Positions 8,553-17,057 of a DNA stretch of 64,000 bases are shown one piece after another (position 1 is the first letter of the stretch; every line of letters begins with the position of its first letter). Below the pieces are notes generated by a model. It searched no databases. It was not told the origin of the DNA and worked only from the letters and a program-made list of their open reading frames with translations. The translations under genes were made by a program, and so were the position numbers. Origin of the DNA: Streptomyces sp. 11x1 (GTDB taxonomy: Bacteria > Actinomycetota > Actinomycetes > Streptomycetales > Streptomycetaceae); assembly GCF_032598905.1 (NCBI RefSeq), contig NZ_CP122458.1:3968001-4032000 (forward strand), in the 5' to 3' direction.

Positions 8553-11069
8553 CTACAGCTTCTCCACCGGCGCGTACCGCAGCAGCAGCCGCTTCGGCTT
8601 GGTGTCGCCGAAGTCGATCGTCGCCTCCGCGTTCGCTCCCGAGCCCCCGACGCCGACGACCGTGCCGAGGCCGAACTGGTCGTGCGTGACACGGTCGCCC
8701 ACGGCGAGGGAGACCACCGGCTTCTCGTCGCCGCGGCGGGTCGCGAAGCCGGACGCGCCACGGGCCGAGGAACGGGAGCGGGAGGACGACAGCGACGCCG
8801 CGATACCGGCGGCCGGACCCGAGGACACCGGCGCGGAGGCACCCGTGCGCTTCCACTCCAGATGAGTGGCCGGGATCTCCTCCAGGAACCGGGACGGCGG
8901 GTTGTACGAGGGCTGTCCCCAGGCGCTGCGCAGCGTCGACCGGGTGAGGTAGAGCCGTTCACGTGCGCGGGTGATGCCGACGTACGCGAGGCGGCGCTCC
9001 TCCTCCAGTTCCTTGGTCTGGCCGAGGGCGCGCATGTGCGGGAAGACGCCGTCCTCCATGCCGGTGAGGAAGACCACCGGGAACTCCAGGCCCTTGGCGG
9101 TGTGGAGGGTCATGAGCGTGATGACGCCCGAGCCGTCCTCCTCCTCGTCGGGGATCTGGTCGGAGTCGGCGACCAGCGCCACCCGCTCCAGGAAGTCGGC
9201 GAGCCCGGCGGAGGTCGTCCCCGCCGCACCGCCCTCGGTCTCGCCCTCCGCGGCACCGGCCTCCTGCTCGAACTCCAGGGCGACCGCGGCGAGTTCCTGG
9301 AGGTTCTCGATCCGGGTCTCGTCCTGCGGGTCGGTGGATGCCTGCAACTCGGCCAGATAGCCCGTGCGTTCGAGGACGGCTTCCAGGACGGTCGCCGGTC
9401 CGGCGCCGGACTCGACGACGGTCCGCAGGTCCTCCATCAGCGTGTTGAACCGCTTGACCGCGTTGGTCGACCGGGCCGCCATGCCGTACGCCTCGTCCAC
9501 ACGCTTCAGGGCCTGCGGGAAGCTGATCTTCTCGCGCTGGGAGAGGGCGTCGATCATCGCCTCGGCACGGTCGCCGATGCCGCGCTTGGGCACGTTGAGG
9601 ATACGGCGCAGGGGGACGGAGTCCTCGGGGTTGGCGAGGACACGCAGATACGCGAGGACGTCCCGGACCTCCTTGCGCTCGTAGAAACGCACCCCGCCGA
9701 CGACCTTGTAGGGCAGGCCGACGCGGATGAACACCTCCTCGAAGACACGGGACTGGGCGTTCGTCCGGTAGAAGACGGCGACGTCGCCGGCCTTCGCCTC
9801 GCCCGCGTCCGTCAGTCGGTCTATCTCGTCGGCGACGAACTGGGCCTCGTCGTGCTCGGTGTCGGCGACATAGCCGGTGATCTGCGCACCGGCGCCCGCA
9901 TTGGTCCACAGGTTCTTCGGGCGGCGGGACTCGTTGCGCTCGATGACCGCGTTGGCCGCGGAGAGGATCGTCTGCGTGGAGCGGTAGTTCTGCTCCAGCA
10001 GGATCGTCGTCGCGTCCGGGTAGTCCTCCTCGAACTGGAGGATGTTGCGGATGGTCGCGCCGCGGAAGGCGTAGATCGACTGGTCCGCGTCACCCACGAC
10101 GCAGAGCTCCGCCGGCGGCACGTCCCACTCGGCCGGTGGCACGTCCACCGGGTGCTCGGAGGTGCCGACCAGCTCTCTGACCAGGGCGTACTGGGCATGG
10201 TTGGTGTCCTGGTACTCATCGACGAGGACATGACGGAAGCGACGCCGGTAGTGCTCGGCGACGTCCGGGAAGGCGCGCAGCAGATTGACCGTCGTCATGA
10301 TCAGGTCGTCGAAGTCGAGCGCGTTCGCCTCGCGGAGGCGCGACTGGTAGAGCGCGTAGGCCTGGGCGAGGGTCTTCTCGAAGCCGTCGGCGGCCTGGGC
10401 GGCGAAGTCCTCCTCGTCGATCAGCTCGTTCTTCAGGTTCGAGATCTTGGCACTGAAGGACTTCGGCGGGAAGCGCTTCGGGTCGAGGTCCAGATCACGG
10501 CAGACGAGCGCCATCAGCCGCTTGCTGTCGGCGGCGTCGTAGATCGAGAAGGAGGACGTGAAACCGAGCTTCTTCGACTCGCGCCGCAGGATCCGGACGC
10601 ACGCGCTGTGGAAGGTCATGACCCACATCGCGTGCGCGCGCGGGCCGACGAGCTGCTCGACGCGCTCCTTCATCTCACCGGCGGCCTTGTTGGTGAAGGT
10701 GATCGCGAGGATCTGGCCCGGGTGGACATGCCGCTCGCCGAGCAGATGGGCGATGCGGTGGGTGAGCACACGGGTCTTGCCGGAACCCGCGCCGGCGACG
10801 ATGAGCAGAGGGGAGCCGGCGTGCACCACGGCCGCGCGCTGGTTCTCGTTCAGCCCGTCCAGGAGGGCCGCCGCGTCGAGGGCCGGGCGGGGGGCACCGC
10901 CGCGGTAGTACTCGTCCCGGTCCGGTGGCACGTCGAACTTCCCGCCGAACAGATCGTCCGGAAGCGGCTCCGGTACATGATCGTCCTCGGGCGGCGGCGG
11001 GGGCTCCTCCGCGTGGCCGCGGGGGGCCTGGAGGTCCGCCAGGAAGCTGTCGTCAAAGAGGCTGCTCAT
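8553..11069 (-). CDS. pcrA: ATP-dependent DNA helicase PcrA/UvrD (superfamily 1)
   Basis: 838 residues, full length. A Q-motif-like LNENQRAAV is near residue 73, Walker A AGAGSGKT at about 92-99, and the DEYQDT Walker B and QNYRST motifs are in the middle. GLEFPVVFLTGMEDG and VGITRARERL are in domain 2B/2A. The C-terminus has the conserved tail GDRVTHDQFGLGTVVGV, which in PcrA contacts RNA polymerase. The enzyme unwinds DNA 3' to 5' in nucleotide excision repair and at stalled forks. The acidic, Pro-rich first 60 residues are variable. ATG 11069 follows GGAGAG. The diverging riboswitch and NlpC gene lie upstream. Confidence 0.97.
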   Translation of the reverse strand: MSSLFDDSFLADLQAPRGHAEEPPPPPEDDHVPEPLPDDLFGGKFDVPPDRDEYYRGGAPRPALDAAALLDGLNENQRAAVVHAGSPLLIVAGAGSGKTRVLTHRIAHLLGERHVHPGQILAITFTNKAAGEMKERVEQLVGPRAHAMWVMTFHSACVRILRRESKKLGFTSSFSIYDAADSKRLMALVCRDLDLDPKRFPPKSFSAKISNLKNELIDEEDFAAQAADGFEKTLAQAYALYQSRLREANALDFDDLIMTTVNLLRAFPDVAEHYRRRFRHVLVDEYQDTNHAQYALVRELVGTSEHPVDVPPAEWDVPPAELCVVGDADQSIYAFRGATIRNILQFEEDYPDATTILLEQNYRSTQTILSAANAVIERNESRRPKNLWTNAGAGAQITGYVADTEHDEAQFVADEIDRLTDAGEAKAGDVAVFYRTNAQSRVFEEVFIRVGLPYKVVGGVRFYERKEVRDVLAYLRVLANPEDSVPLRRILNVPKRGIGDRAEAMIDALSQREKISFPQALKRVDEAYGMAARSTNAVKRFNTLMEDLRTVVESGAGPATVLEAVLERTGYLAELQASTDPQDETRIENLQELAAVALEFEQEAGAAEGETEGGAAGTTSAGLADFLERVALVADSDQIPDEEEDGSGVITLMTLHTAKGLEFPVVFLTGMEDGVFPHMRALGQTKELEEERRLAYVGITRARERLYLTRSTLRSAWGQPSYNPPSRFLEEIPATHLEWKRTGASAPVSSGPAAGIAASLSSSRSRSSARGASGFATRRGDEKPVVSLAVGDRVTHDQFGLGTVVGVGGSGANAEATIDFGDTKPKRLLLRYAPVEKL

Positions 11070-11299
11070 CGCTCTCCGAGTCTAGGCGCCCCCACTGACA
11101 GCGGGGGGCCGCCCCGGGAAGTCCACACCCACCACTCACCGCGCTCACCTCACGACGGTGAGCGATCGAGCCTACCGCCTGTCGCGCGCAAGAGGCTAAG
11201 GTCACGAAAACGTATCGGGCATATCGAACATCAACCTTCACACGGGACCCACGAGTTGGCTAACTTCTTCTCTTGGGTCGTACGACACAACCGGCGAAC

Positions 11300-11468
11300 G
11301 TCGCCGGGCCGCACGGCCCCCGCCGAGTCCGGTACGCCTCTCGCGGCGCCGGAGCCGGGGACCCACCGACCTCTGGGGTGAATCGACCCGACCGCCGCTC
11401 GCGGCAAGGGCCGCAGGGCAAACCTTCCGAAGCTTGCGCCCGAACCCGACAGCTAACTCGGTAGGCGG
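11300..11468 (+). ncRNA. ydaO/yuaA-type cyclic di-AMP riboswitch
   Basis: The leader of the NlpC/P60 gene has the ydaO hallmarks in order: GCCGGGGACCCA near 11353, GGGGTGAATC near 11376, AGGGCAAACCTTCCGA near 11415, and CCGAACCCGACAGCTAACTC then GGTAGGC up to about 11467. The aptamer ends just before the ribosome binding site at 11474. ydaO RNAs bind c-di-AMP and, in Streptomyces, control cell-wall hydrolase genes; high ligand turns expression off. The 5' limit is approximate. Confirmation would be a covariance-model hit to the ydaO family. Confidence 0.9.
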
Positions 11469-11491
11469 ACTACGGAAGGAGACGCCGCACC

Positions 11492-12703
11492 ATGGCGCCG
11501 CACCGCAAGCCGCGTCCGACCGGCCGGACGCGCGCGGGCATACGCACCCCCGCTCTCGCCACGGCCGCCCTCACCTCCGTGGCCCTGCTCTCCCAGACGG
11601 CCACCGCCGCACCCTCCGACGACGACAGGCCGAGCCTGGAGGACGTCGAGAAGAAGGTCGACGACCTCTACCGCCAGGCCGGGTCGGCGACCGAGAACTA
11701 CAACGCGGCCAAGGAGAGGACGACCAAGCAGAAGAAGAAGGTCGACACCCTCCTCGACGACGTCGCCAAGCGCACGGAGAAGCTCAACGAGGCACGGGAG
11801 GAACTGGGATCGTTCGCCGCGGCCCAGTACCGCAACGGCGCGTCCGCCCCCGACCAGGCCTCGCTGCTCCTCGCGGACAACCCGCAGGACTACTTCGACC
11901 AGAACCAGCTGATGGACCGGATGACGGACCGTCAGAAGCAGGCCGTCGACGCGTACGTCACCGAGCAGGCCGACGCGGCGGAGCAGCGCCGGACCGCGAG
12001 CGACAGCCTCGAGAAGCTCACCGAGTCGCAGAACGCCCTCAAGACCAGCAAGGCCAAGGTCCAGGCGAAGCTCGCCGAGGCCCGCGAACTGCTCTCCACC
12101 CTCACCGCCGCGGAGAAGGCCCGGCTCGCCGCGATCGAACAGCGCGAGCAGGAGGAGGCCGACCGCAAGGCGGAGGAACTCGCGCGTCGGCAGGCGGCGC
12201 AGCAGGCGAGCCAGGAGTCCCCGAGCACCCAGGAGGCCCAGGGGACCCAGGAGACCCAGGAGACCCAGGGAGGGACCGCCGCCGACACGGAGACGTCTCC
12301 CGGCACCAGCGGGACCACCGCTCCCGTCGAGGACTCCACCTACGCCACGAAGGCCACCAAGGCCCTGGCATTCGCCCGCGCGCAGATCGGCAAGCCGTAC
12401 GTCTGGGGCGCCACCGGCCCCGGCTCCTACGACTGCTCCGGCCTCACCCAGGCCGCCTGGAAGGCCGCCGGCGTCGACCTCCCGCGCACCACCTACGACC
12501 AGGTCGAGGCGGGCACCACCGTCCCCCTCGCCGACGCCAGGCCGGGGGACCTCGTCTTCTTCTACGACAACATCGGCCACGTCGGCATCTACATCGGCAA
12601 CGGCATGATGATCCACGCCCCCAAGCCAGGCACGTACGTCCGCGAGGAGTCGATCTTCTACGACGGCGAGTCCTCGATCCACAGCGTGGTGCGGCCCGCG
12701 TGA
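11492..12703 (+). CDS. Secreted NlpC/P60 cell-wall endopeptidase
   Basis: 403 residues. A Tat/Sec-like signal (RKPRPTGRTRAG, then a hydrophobic run ending ATAAP near 40) is followed by a long coiled coil (about 45-235) and a Gln/Thr/Glu linker with repeated TQE units (about 240-265). The C-terminal NlpC/P60 domain starts near 291. The catalytic residues are Cys315 in YDCSG, His363 in GHVGIY and His375 in MIHAP. It should cleave D-Glu-diaminopimelate-type bonds in peptidoglycan. GGAAGGAG lies 8 bases before the ATG. The leader is a c-di-AMP riboswitch. It is a paralogue of the gene at 19913. Confidence 0.95.
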   Translation: MAPHRKPRPTGRTRAGIRTPALATAALTSVALLSQTATAAPSDDDRPSLEDVEKKVDDLYRQAGSATENYNAAKERTTKQKKKVDTLLDDVAKRTEKLNEAREELGSFAAAQYRNGASAPDQASLLLADNPQDYFDQNQLMDRMTDRQKQAVDAYVTEQADAAEQRRTASDSLEKLTESQNALKTSKAKVQAKLAEARELLSTLTAAEKARLAAIEQREQEEADRKAEELARRQAAQQASQESPSTQEAQGTQETQETQGGTAADTETSPGTSGTTAPVEDSTYATKATKALAFARAQIGKPYVWGATGPGSYDCSGLTQAAWKAAGVDLPRTTYDQVEAGTTVPLADARPGDLVFFYDNIGHVGIYIGNGMMIHAPKPGTYVREESIFYDGESSIHSVVRPA

Positions 12704-12985
12704 CCGGGTGTACGGCCGCTTTAGATCTGTCGGATTCTCAGCGATCTGTCGTCAACTTGTCGCCTACGACAGGTCGCTGAGAATCGCTCCGTAGAGTGAC
12801 TCTTGGCCACTCACAGCATTCTTGCGCTCCCCTGGCGCATGGGACGGCGCGGTCCATGGGCAGCTTCGGCCGGGATCACCTTCTGTGTCCCTTCGGTTAC
12901 GTATATCGGGGGTGGCAGTGTCGTACGTCTCGGGTCGAGAGCCAACGGCTGAGGCCAGAGCTGTAAAGGTCCGCTACCGCCAGGC
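12704..12985. other. Intergenic region with a 20-bp inverted repeat
   Basis: Arms at 12733-12752 (GATTCTCAGCGATCTGTCGT) and 12766-12785 match at 19 of 20 positions as an inverted repeat. It could terminate the NlpC gene, but there is no T-tract. A similar arm (16 of 20) is at 18962-18981 beside an IS5-family tail, so the arms may instead be insertion-sequence ends. Nothing recognisable is present from 12786 to the IS256 end near 12988. Confidence 0.5.
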
Positions 12986-12987
12986 GG

Positions 12988-13620
12988 GGGTCTGTACGGT
13001 GAGTGGTGTAACTCCCGAGCTGGAAGCGACAGTTGATGACTGACGTGACGAGTGACACCGAGGCCGGGAAGGCCGCTGTGAGCGGGACGGGCGCCGTGGA
13101 TGACGGGCTGGTCGCCGAGTTGGTTGCCCGGGCTCAGGCCGGTGGCGTGAAGCTCACCGGGGAGGGCGGCCTCCTGCAGCAGTTGACCAAGCGGGTGCTG
13201 GAGTCCGCGCTGGAGGGCGAGCTCACCGATCATCTGGAGCACGAGCCCGGTGAGCGGGCCGAGGGCGGTCGGGACAACTACCGCAACGGGCACCGCTCCA
13301 AGACGGTGATCACCGAGTCGGGGCCGGTCGAGATCGCGGTGCCGCGGGACAGGGCCGGATCGTTCGAACCGCAGCTGGTCAGGAAGCGTCAGCGACGTAT
13401 GGGCGGCGTGGACGAGATGGTTCTGTCGCTGTCGGCGAAAGGGCTCACGCACGGGGAGATCTCCGCGCATCTCGCCGAGGTGTACGGCGCGGAAATCTCC
13501 AAGTCCACGATCTCCACGATCACCGACAGTGTGATGGCCGGCATGACGGAATGGCAGAACCGTCCGCTGGACAGCGTCTACCCGGTCGTCTTCATCGACT
13601 GTGTGAACGTGAAGGTCAGG
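12988..13620 (+). mobile_element. Left end and N-terminal half of an IS256-family transposase (truncated)
   Basis: From the ATG at 13036 the frame encodes about 195 residues with the IS256/mutator pattern: LTKRVLESALEGELTDHL, GRDNYRNGHRSKTV, VPRDRAGSFEPQLV, and VFIDCVNVKVR, which holds the first catalytic Asp. Full-length relatives are about 400 residues; homology stops at the arginine near 13620. The sequence then becomes part of an unrelated phosphatase-like gene. GGGTCTGTACGGTGAGTGGTG at 12988-13008 looks like the left terminal repeat. The element is dead, having lost two of three catalytic residues and its right end. Confidence 0.85.
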
Positions 13621-14341
13621 TCAGGAGGTCTGGACGCCGGGACTGCAGAGGTTTCTGCGCAGGCATCTGCCGTCCTTCCTGTTCGTCGCCCGCGGCACCG
13701 GATTCCTCGGCCAGCCCGCCGGAGGCCTGGTCTCCTTCTCCAGGACGCCGTTGCGGTCGGTCGGATACGTCTCGTTCCGCGGCACGCGTCCGCAGACCGG
13801 CGGCCTGTTGTTCCGCTGCGCGCTGGCATTGGGCAGCAGCGTTCAAGGCGTGCTGACCTTCGAGGTCTCCGGACGCCGTACGGTGGTGGGCAACGTGCAT
13901 CTGACCGCGAACAGGGACGGGGACTGGTCGGCGGGCAACCGCCACGAAGCCCTCCAGTCAACGCAGTTGAGGAGGGTCCACCAGGTGTTGCGGGCGGCCC
14001 GCGGCGGTGACACGGAGCTGATGATCGCCAGCGGCGACTTCAACCTCCCCAGCGGTTCCGCTCTGTACGAGGCGGTCGTGGACGCAGGCGCGTGGCGGGA
14101 CCCGTTCGCCGCGGCGGACCTGCCCACTTTCCACGCCGAACTGCTGCCCGCCGGTGCCGCGGCCTACCGGGTCGACTACCTGCTCGTCCATGGTGACCCC
14201 GATCGCTACACCGTCACCAGGACCGAACTCCTCTTCACCGAACCGGTTGCGATGCCGTTGGGCGGCATGGCGTACCTCTCAGACCACGTAGCGCAGACGG
14301 CCACGATCGCCGTCCCCCAGACCTGGACGAGCAAGCCCTGA
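13619..14341 (+). pseudogene. C-terminal fragment of an endonuclease/exonuclease/phosphatase-family protein
   Basis: In the frame read from 13622 the sequence opens with QEVW, the metal-binding Glu motif that normally follows about 50-100 N-terminal residues in this fold. It continues with NVHLTANR, the GDFN motif and LSDH near the C-terminus, which carries the catalytic His. The missing part is the N-terminal strand with the TYNV-type motif. In this frame a stop at 13610 lies just upstream, inside the IS256 fragment, so no proper start remains; an internal TTG at 13751 is the only candidate. It was beheaded at the IS256 junction. Confidence 0.8.
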
Positions 14342-14646
14342 GTCGGTCAACCCAGTGCCTGGTCCGCCTCCGCTGGACTGTCGGAAGCCGCTGTGACCGG
14401 GCCGGTACCGCAGGTTGGGCGGCAGGCCAGCCGCTGCCTGTGCCAGGTAGTACGGGGTGACGTCGCGTCGATCCACGGGGCGCGCCTTGCGGCGGGTGAG
14501 GCGGCGGGTCATGAGGGTGATGGCCGCCCAGGTGATGAGGGATCTGCTCATCACGGGGAGGCGTTCGTGGTCGCGGCAGTGGCGGCGGGGGCGCTGGGGC
14601 CGGCCCCGGCTCCTGATCTGGCGGTGAGCGCCCCGCCCCGGAGGTG
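14342..14646 (-). pseudogene. IS5-family transposase C-terminal remnant and intergenic sequence
   Basis: On the minus strand, bases about 14484-14590 encode RDHERLPVMSRSLITWAAIT followed by LMTRRLTRRK. This is the C-terminal signature (YERL...SE/S..I.W..I.LM.RRL) of IS5-family transposases in streptomycetes. Only about 35 codons are recognisable, with no DDE residues besides the tail helix. A second, closely similar tail is at 18700-18850 in the same orientation. The rest of the interval has no gene. Confidence 0.65.
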
Positions 14647-15063
14647 TCAGCGCGGTGGCCGGGCGGCCATCGCGAGGTTCGACTCGATCGCCTTCATCTG
14701 GTTGCTGAGGTAGCCGGCCCACGTGCTCTTTGGGAACAAGGCCAGGTACGGGCCGATCGTGCCCGTGATCATCCGGCGGAACTGGGTCAGCTTCCCACTG
14801 AGCCAGGCCCGCTCCCGCTCCTCCAGCTCCTCCTCACTCGCGCAGAAGTAATAGCCCAGCTCCCGGGTCCAGATCACCGGCGGCCAGCCGCGTTCGGCGC
14901 ACATGTCCCGCAGCGCGCCGAGCCCGCGTCTGGTCTGCCAGCGGCTGAGCTCGCACGAGCCCATCAGCCGTGTGAGCGTCATGCCGGCGGGCGCGACCTC
15001 GAACAGCGCGGTGCGGACCAGGTCGGCGTGGCGCTCCGCGGCCGGGGAGCGCTTGCGTGCCAC
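14647..15063 (-). CDS. RacP-like winged-helix DNA-binding protein
   Basis: 138 residues from GTG 15063. The N-terminal half (RKRSPAAERHADLVRTALF... then MTLTRLMGSCELSRWQTRRG) resembles a winged-helix reading head. The second half (YYFCASEEELEERERAWLSG, FRRMITGTIGP) resembles proteins annotated as RacP in streptomycetes, usually near mobile elements; this comes from memory of the family, not a search. GTG overlaps the stop of the upstream small gene by one base (TAGTG), so the two are translationally coupled. It lies between transposase scars. Probably a regulator; target unknown. Confidence 0.65.
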   Translation of the reverse strand: MARKRSPAAERHADLVRTALFEVAPAGMTLTRLMGSCELSRWQTRRGLGALRDMCAERGWPPVIWTRELGYYFCASEEELEERERAWLSGKLTQFRRMITGTIGPYLALFPKSTWAGYLSNQMKAIESNLAMAARPPR

Positions 15064-15224
15064 TACTCACTCCGCAGCAGGCGGGCGGGTTTCTCGTCCA
15101 TGTCGACCTTGCCGGTCTCGGCAGTGGTCTCGATCCAGTCCAGCACGGCCCGACAGCGGGCGACATTCTGCGCGAGCACGGCCTGTTCGTCGCCGGTCAG
15201 CTGCCGGTCGCGCAGTTGCGGCAC
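15063..15224 (-). CDS. Small protein of unknown function, coupled to the RacP-like gene
   Basis: 53 residues from GTG 15224 (VPQLRDRQLTGDEQAVLAQN at the N-terminus; ends EKPARLLRSE). The predicted helix is followed by VARCRAVLDWIETTAE. The stop TAG overlaps the GTG of the RacP-like gene by one base, which is the best argument that it is real. The ribosome site is weak, so an upstream in-frame start cannot be excluded. I do not recognise the family; small proteins of this type precede racP-like genes elsewhere as far as I recall. Confidence 0.5.
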   Translation of the reverse strand: MPQLRDRQLTGDEQAVLAQNVARCRAVLDWIETTAETGKVDMDEKPARLLRSE

Positions 15225-15261
15225 GGTCTTAGTGCGTCTTCGTGCGTGTTTCTGAGCCTCG

Positions 15262-15609
15262 GTGCCGAGTAGCTCTGAGTCCTGCGCCGGCCTGGTGTCC
15301 GAGTACGCCGGTCGAGCTGGGGAGAGGATCTGCCGGGGCTGCTGGGAACGATTCAGGCCGGGAGTTCGGCCCGGGGCGGAGTTCTGTTCGTCGGTGTGTC
15401 GGTCCAGGCAGTGGCGTTGGGAACGCAGTTGCGCCAGCGCCTCTACCGAATCATTCGGCGGGTGGACCAGGACGTTCACCGAGACCCGGCTCTTTGCGGC
15501 CATCGTCGACCGCCTCACCTTCGGCGGCAACATCATCGAGACCGGCACCGACTCCTACCGACTCGCCAGAACCCGGGCCGCCCGAGCCCAGGACACCGCC
15601 GCAGGCTGA
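15262..15609 (+). pseudogene. Chimeric ORF: cysteine-knuckle segment joined to an IstB-like tail
   Basis: Two unrelated pieces share one frame. Residues about 25-50 contain CRGC...FCSSVC, a CxxC/CxxxC zinc knuckle. The last ~40 residues (AAIVDRLTFGGNIIETGTDS, then YRLARTRAARAQ) resemble the C-terminus of the IS21-type helper ATPase IstB, which should be about 260 residues with Walker motifs that are absent here. The interval antisense to the small gene at 15063-15224 and this ORF together look like recombination debris. No ribosome site precedes GTG 15262, so expression is doubtful. Confidence 0.5.
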
Positions 15610-15718
15610 CCACCAGGGTTCCCGCCGCCGTCACGGCGGTGTCCATCCTGAAGTACCGTGACAGCCCTGGCATCGTGGACAAGACGTCCACGAACAAAAG
15701 CAGAGGAAGAGGCACGCC

Positions 15719-15898
15719 TTGTCAAAAATAGCCGGATGGGCCATCGGCATCGGCGCCGTCCTCGTGTCGGCCGGGGTGGTGTTTGTCTATATGGTGTTCG
15801 ACCTCATGCGGGAGCGTGCCGTCGATGATGCGGCATGGAGCCTCAGAGACACGGAGCTGCCTCCGCGTGACCATGACCCTGACGAGCGGCCGGAGTGA
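15719..15898 (+). CDS. Small single-span membrane protein, 59 residues
   Basis: A TTG at 15719 is preceded seven bases away by AGAGGAAGAGG, one of the strongest ribosome sites in the island. The product begins MSKIAGWAIGIGAVLVSAGV and continues VFVYMVFDLMRE, giving one hydrophobic helix at about residues 5-28. A charged tail of 30 residues ends in PRDHDPDERPE. The topology is probably N-outside or N-tail-anchored with a cytoplasmic tail. I know no family for it. Codon positions keep the expected high third-base GC except at the very 5' end. Confidence 0.65.
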   Translation: MSKIAGWAIGIGAVLVSAGVVFVYMVFDLMRERAVDDAAWSLRDTELPPRDHDPDERPE

Positions 15899-16167
15899 CC
15901 CTCCAAGACTTCCTGGACCGCCACGGGCTCCCCGGCTGAAGCCCTGACGGGCCGCTGGCGGCCGGCCTCGACGACTGCAAGATCCCCGGCAGAGTTGCTG
16001 GGCCCGCCTGCACGGCGAACACCATCCAGGGGGTCGTGCGAGCCCGCAGCTCCCCGGTGAGAAACTCCGGGCCGATACCGCGCGCCTCATCAAGGCCCGT
16101 CTGCCAGCGTGGCCGGGTTGACGCCGTGACCGAGCCGCTCGCATGCGTGGGATCGCCCGGGTTCCGG
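15899..16167. other. Intergenic region, nothing recognised
   Basis: Between the small membrane-protein gene (+) and the convergent gene at 16168 (-). No conserved protein segment, hairpin with T-tract or repeat stands out. Confidence 0.4.
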
Positions 16168-16869
16168 TCAAGGGGGAAGGAGGCGGGTGCGGTCGTCGTT
16201 CGGGATCCACCGTCGGTCCATGGGTCCGTCGAAGACCTCACGAGGCAGGGTCGCGGCAGTGCCACCCAAGGTTTCCAAGAGGTGCAGGGAAGAGAAGGAG
16301 CCCGACGGGGCTTCAGGGAGTGCCTCGAGCAGGGCCTGCAACCACTCCTGGGGCGGATCAAAGGGTTCCGGAATGTCCCGAAGCCGCGGGGCGTCGGGGC
16401 TGCTGTGGTGGTACACCACCGCGAGCGCACTGATGTGAGGGTGGGCGTCCACCAGCCTTCGCTCCGGCCGCTCGTCGCCACGGGGCGACCAAGGACTTCG
16501 GGGCGGGTCGTCGTACAGTTCCCTGGGCACGTCGCCGTGCAGCAGCGTATCGAGCAGCCGAGAGCCTGGGTCAGGGAAGAACCAGCTGTCCAGGTCGCGT
16601 TCCACAACGACCACGAGAGGCAGACCTCGGTCACGCAGACTCCCCAGTCGGTCTGCCGCCTCCTCGAATCCGTCCAGGAACGAATCGAGGTTGAAGGTGC
16701 GTCCCCCTGTCATCACCGCGCAGGCCACGGTGTGGCCCGCGGCGCTGACCAGATAGCCAGGTCCCGAACTCGTGGCAAGACCCGGCTCGCTGCTGAAGGC
16801 GTAGCCACGCTCGCGGAGCGAGCGAACAAACCACGTCGGCTCCGCAACTGCAGACTGACTCTCGTCCAC
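16168..16869 (-). CDS. Hypothetical protein, 233 residues
   Basis: GTG 16869 follows a strong AGGAGGAG. The protein opens TWFVRSLRERGYAFSSEPG and contains GGRTFNLDSFLDGFEEAADR and VVVVERDLDSWFFPDPGSRL. The strand pattern is alternating and soluble, with no signal peptide, membrane helix or catalytic motif I can name. Third-position GC is normal, so it is a genuine gene. It lies in the accessory segment beside a NUDIX gene on the same strand, with 188 bases between them. Function unknown. Confidence 0.7.
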   Translation of the reverse strand: MDESQSAVAEPTWFVRSLRERGYAFSSEPGLATSSGPGYLVSAAGHTVACAVMTGGRTFNLDSFLDGFEEAADRLGSLRDRGLPLVVVVERDLDSWFFPDPGSRLLDTLLHGDVPRELYDDPPRSPWSPRGDERPERRLVDAHPHISALAVVYHHSSPDAPRLRDIPEPFDPPQEWLQALLEALPEAPSGSFSSLHLLETLGGTAATLPREVFDGPMDRRWIPNDDRTRLLPP

Positions 16870-17057
16870 TCCCAGCTCCTCCTCTCATCGCCTGCTGAAG
16901 AACGCTGCTGAGCCAGGTGAGGTTCCCGCTCCTGCCCGCACAGCCGAACGGATCGGCCGGACAGTGACGATCCTGGAAAACGCCCCTGCCAGATACGGCG
17001 GGAACGACATTTGCCGCCTCGCGGCCAGCACCCCGTTGGCCCCTTGCCCACGAAGTA

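Noticed and set aside
8682..11381. An 899-codon plus-strand open frame antisense to pcrA
   Set aside because: The opposite strand contains all PcrA helicase motifs; the antisense frame has none.
12225..12275. Repeated ACCCAGGAG units considered as a CRISPR or regulatory repeat
   Set aside because: They encode a TQE linker in the NlpC/P60 protein, with no spacers of constant length.
12733..12785. Calling the inverted repeat a Rho-independent terminator
   Set aside because: It lacks a T-tract and resembles a segment beside an IS5-family remnant at 18962, so it is left as an unexplained inverted repeat.
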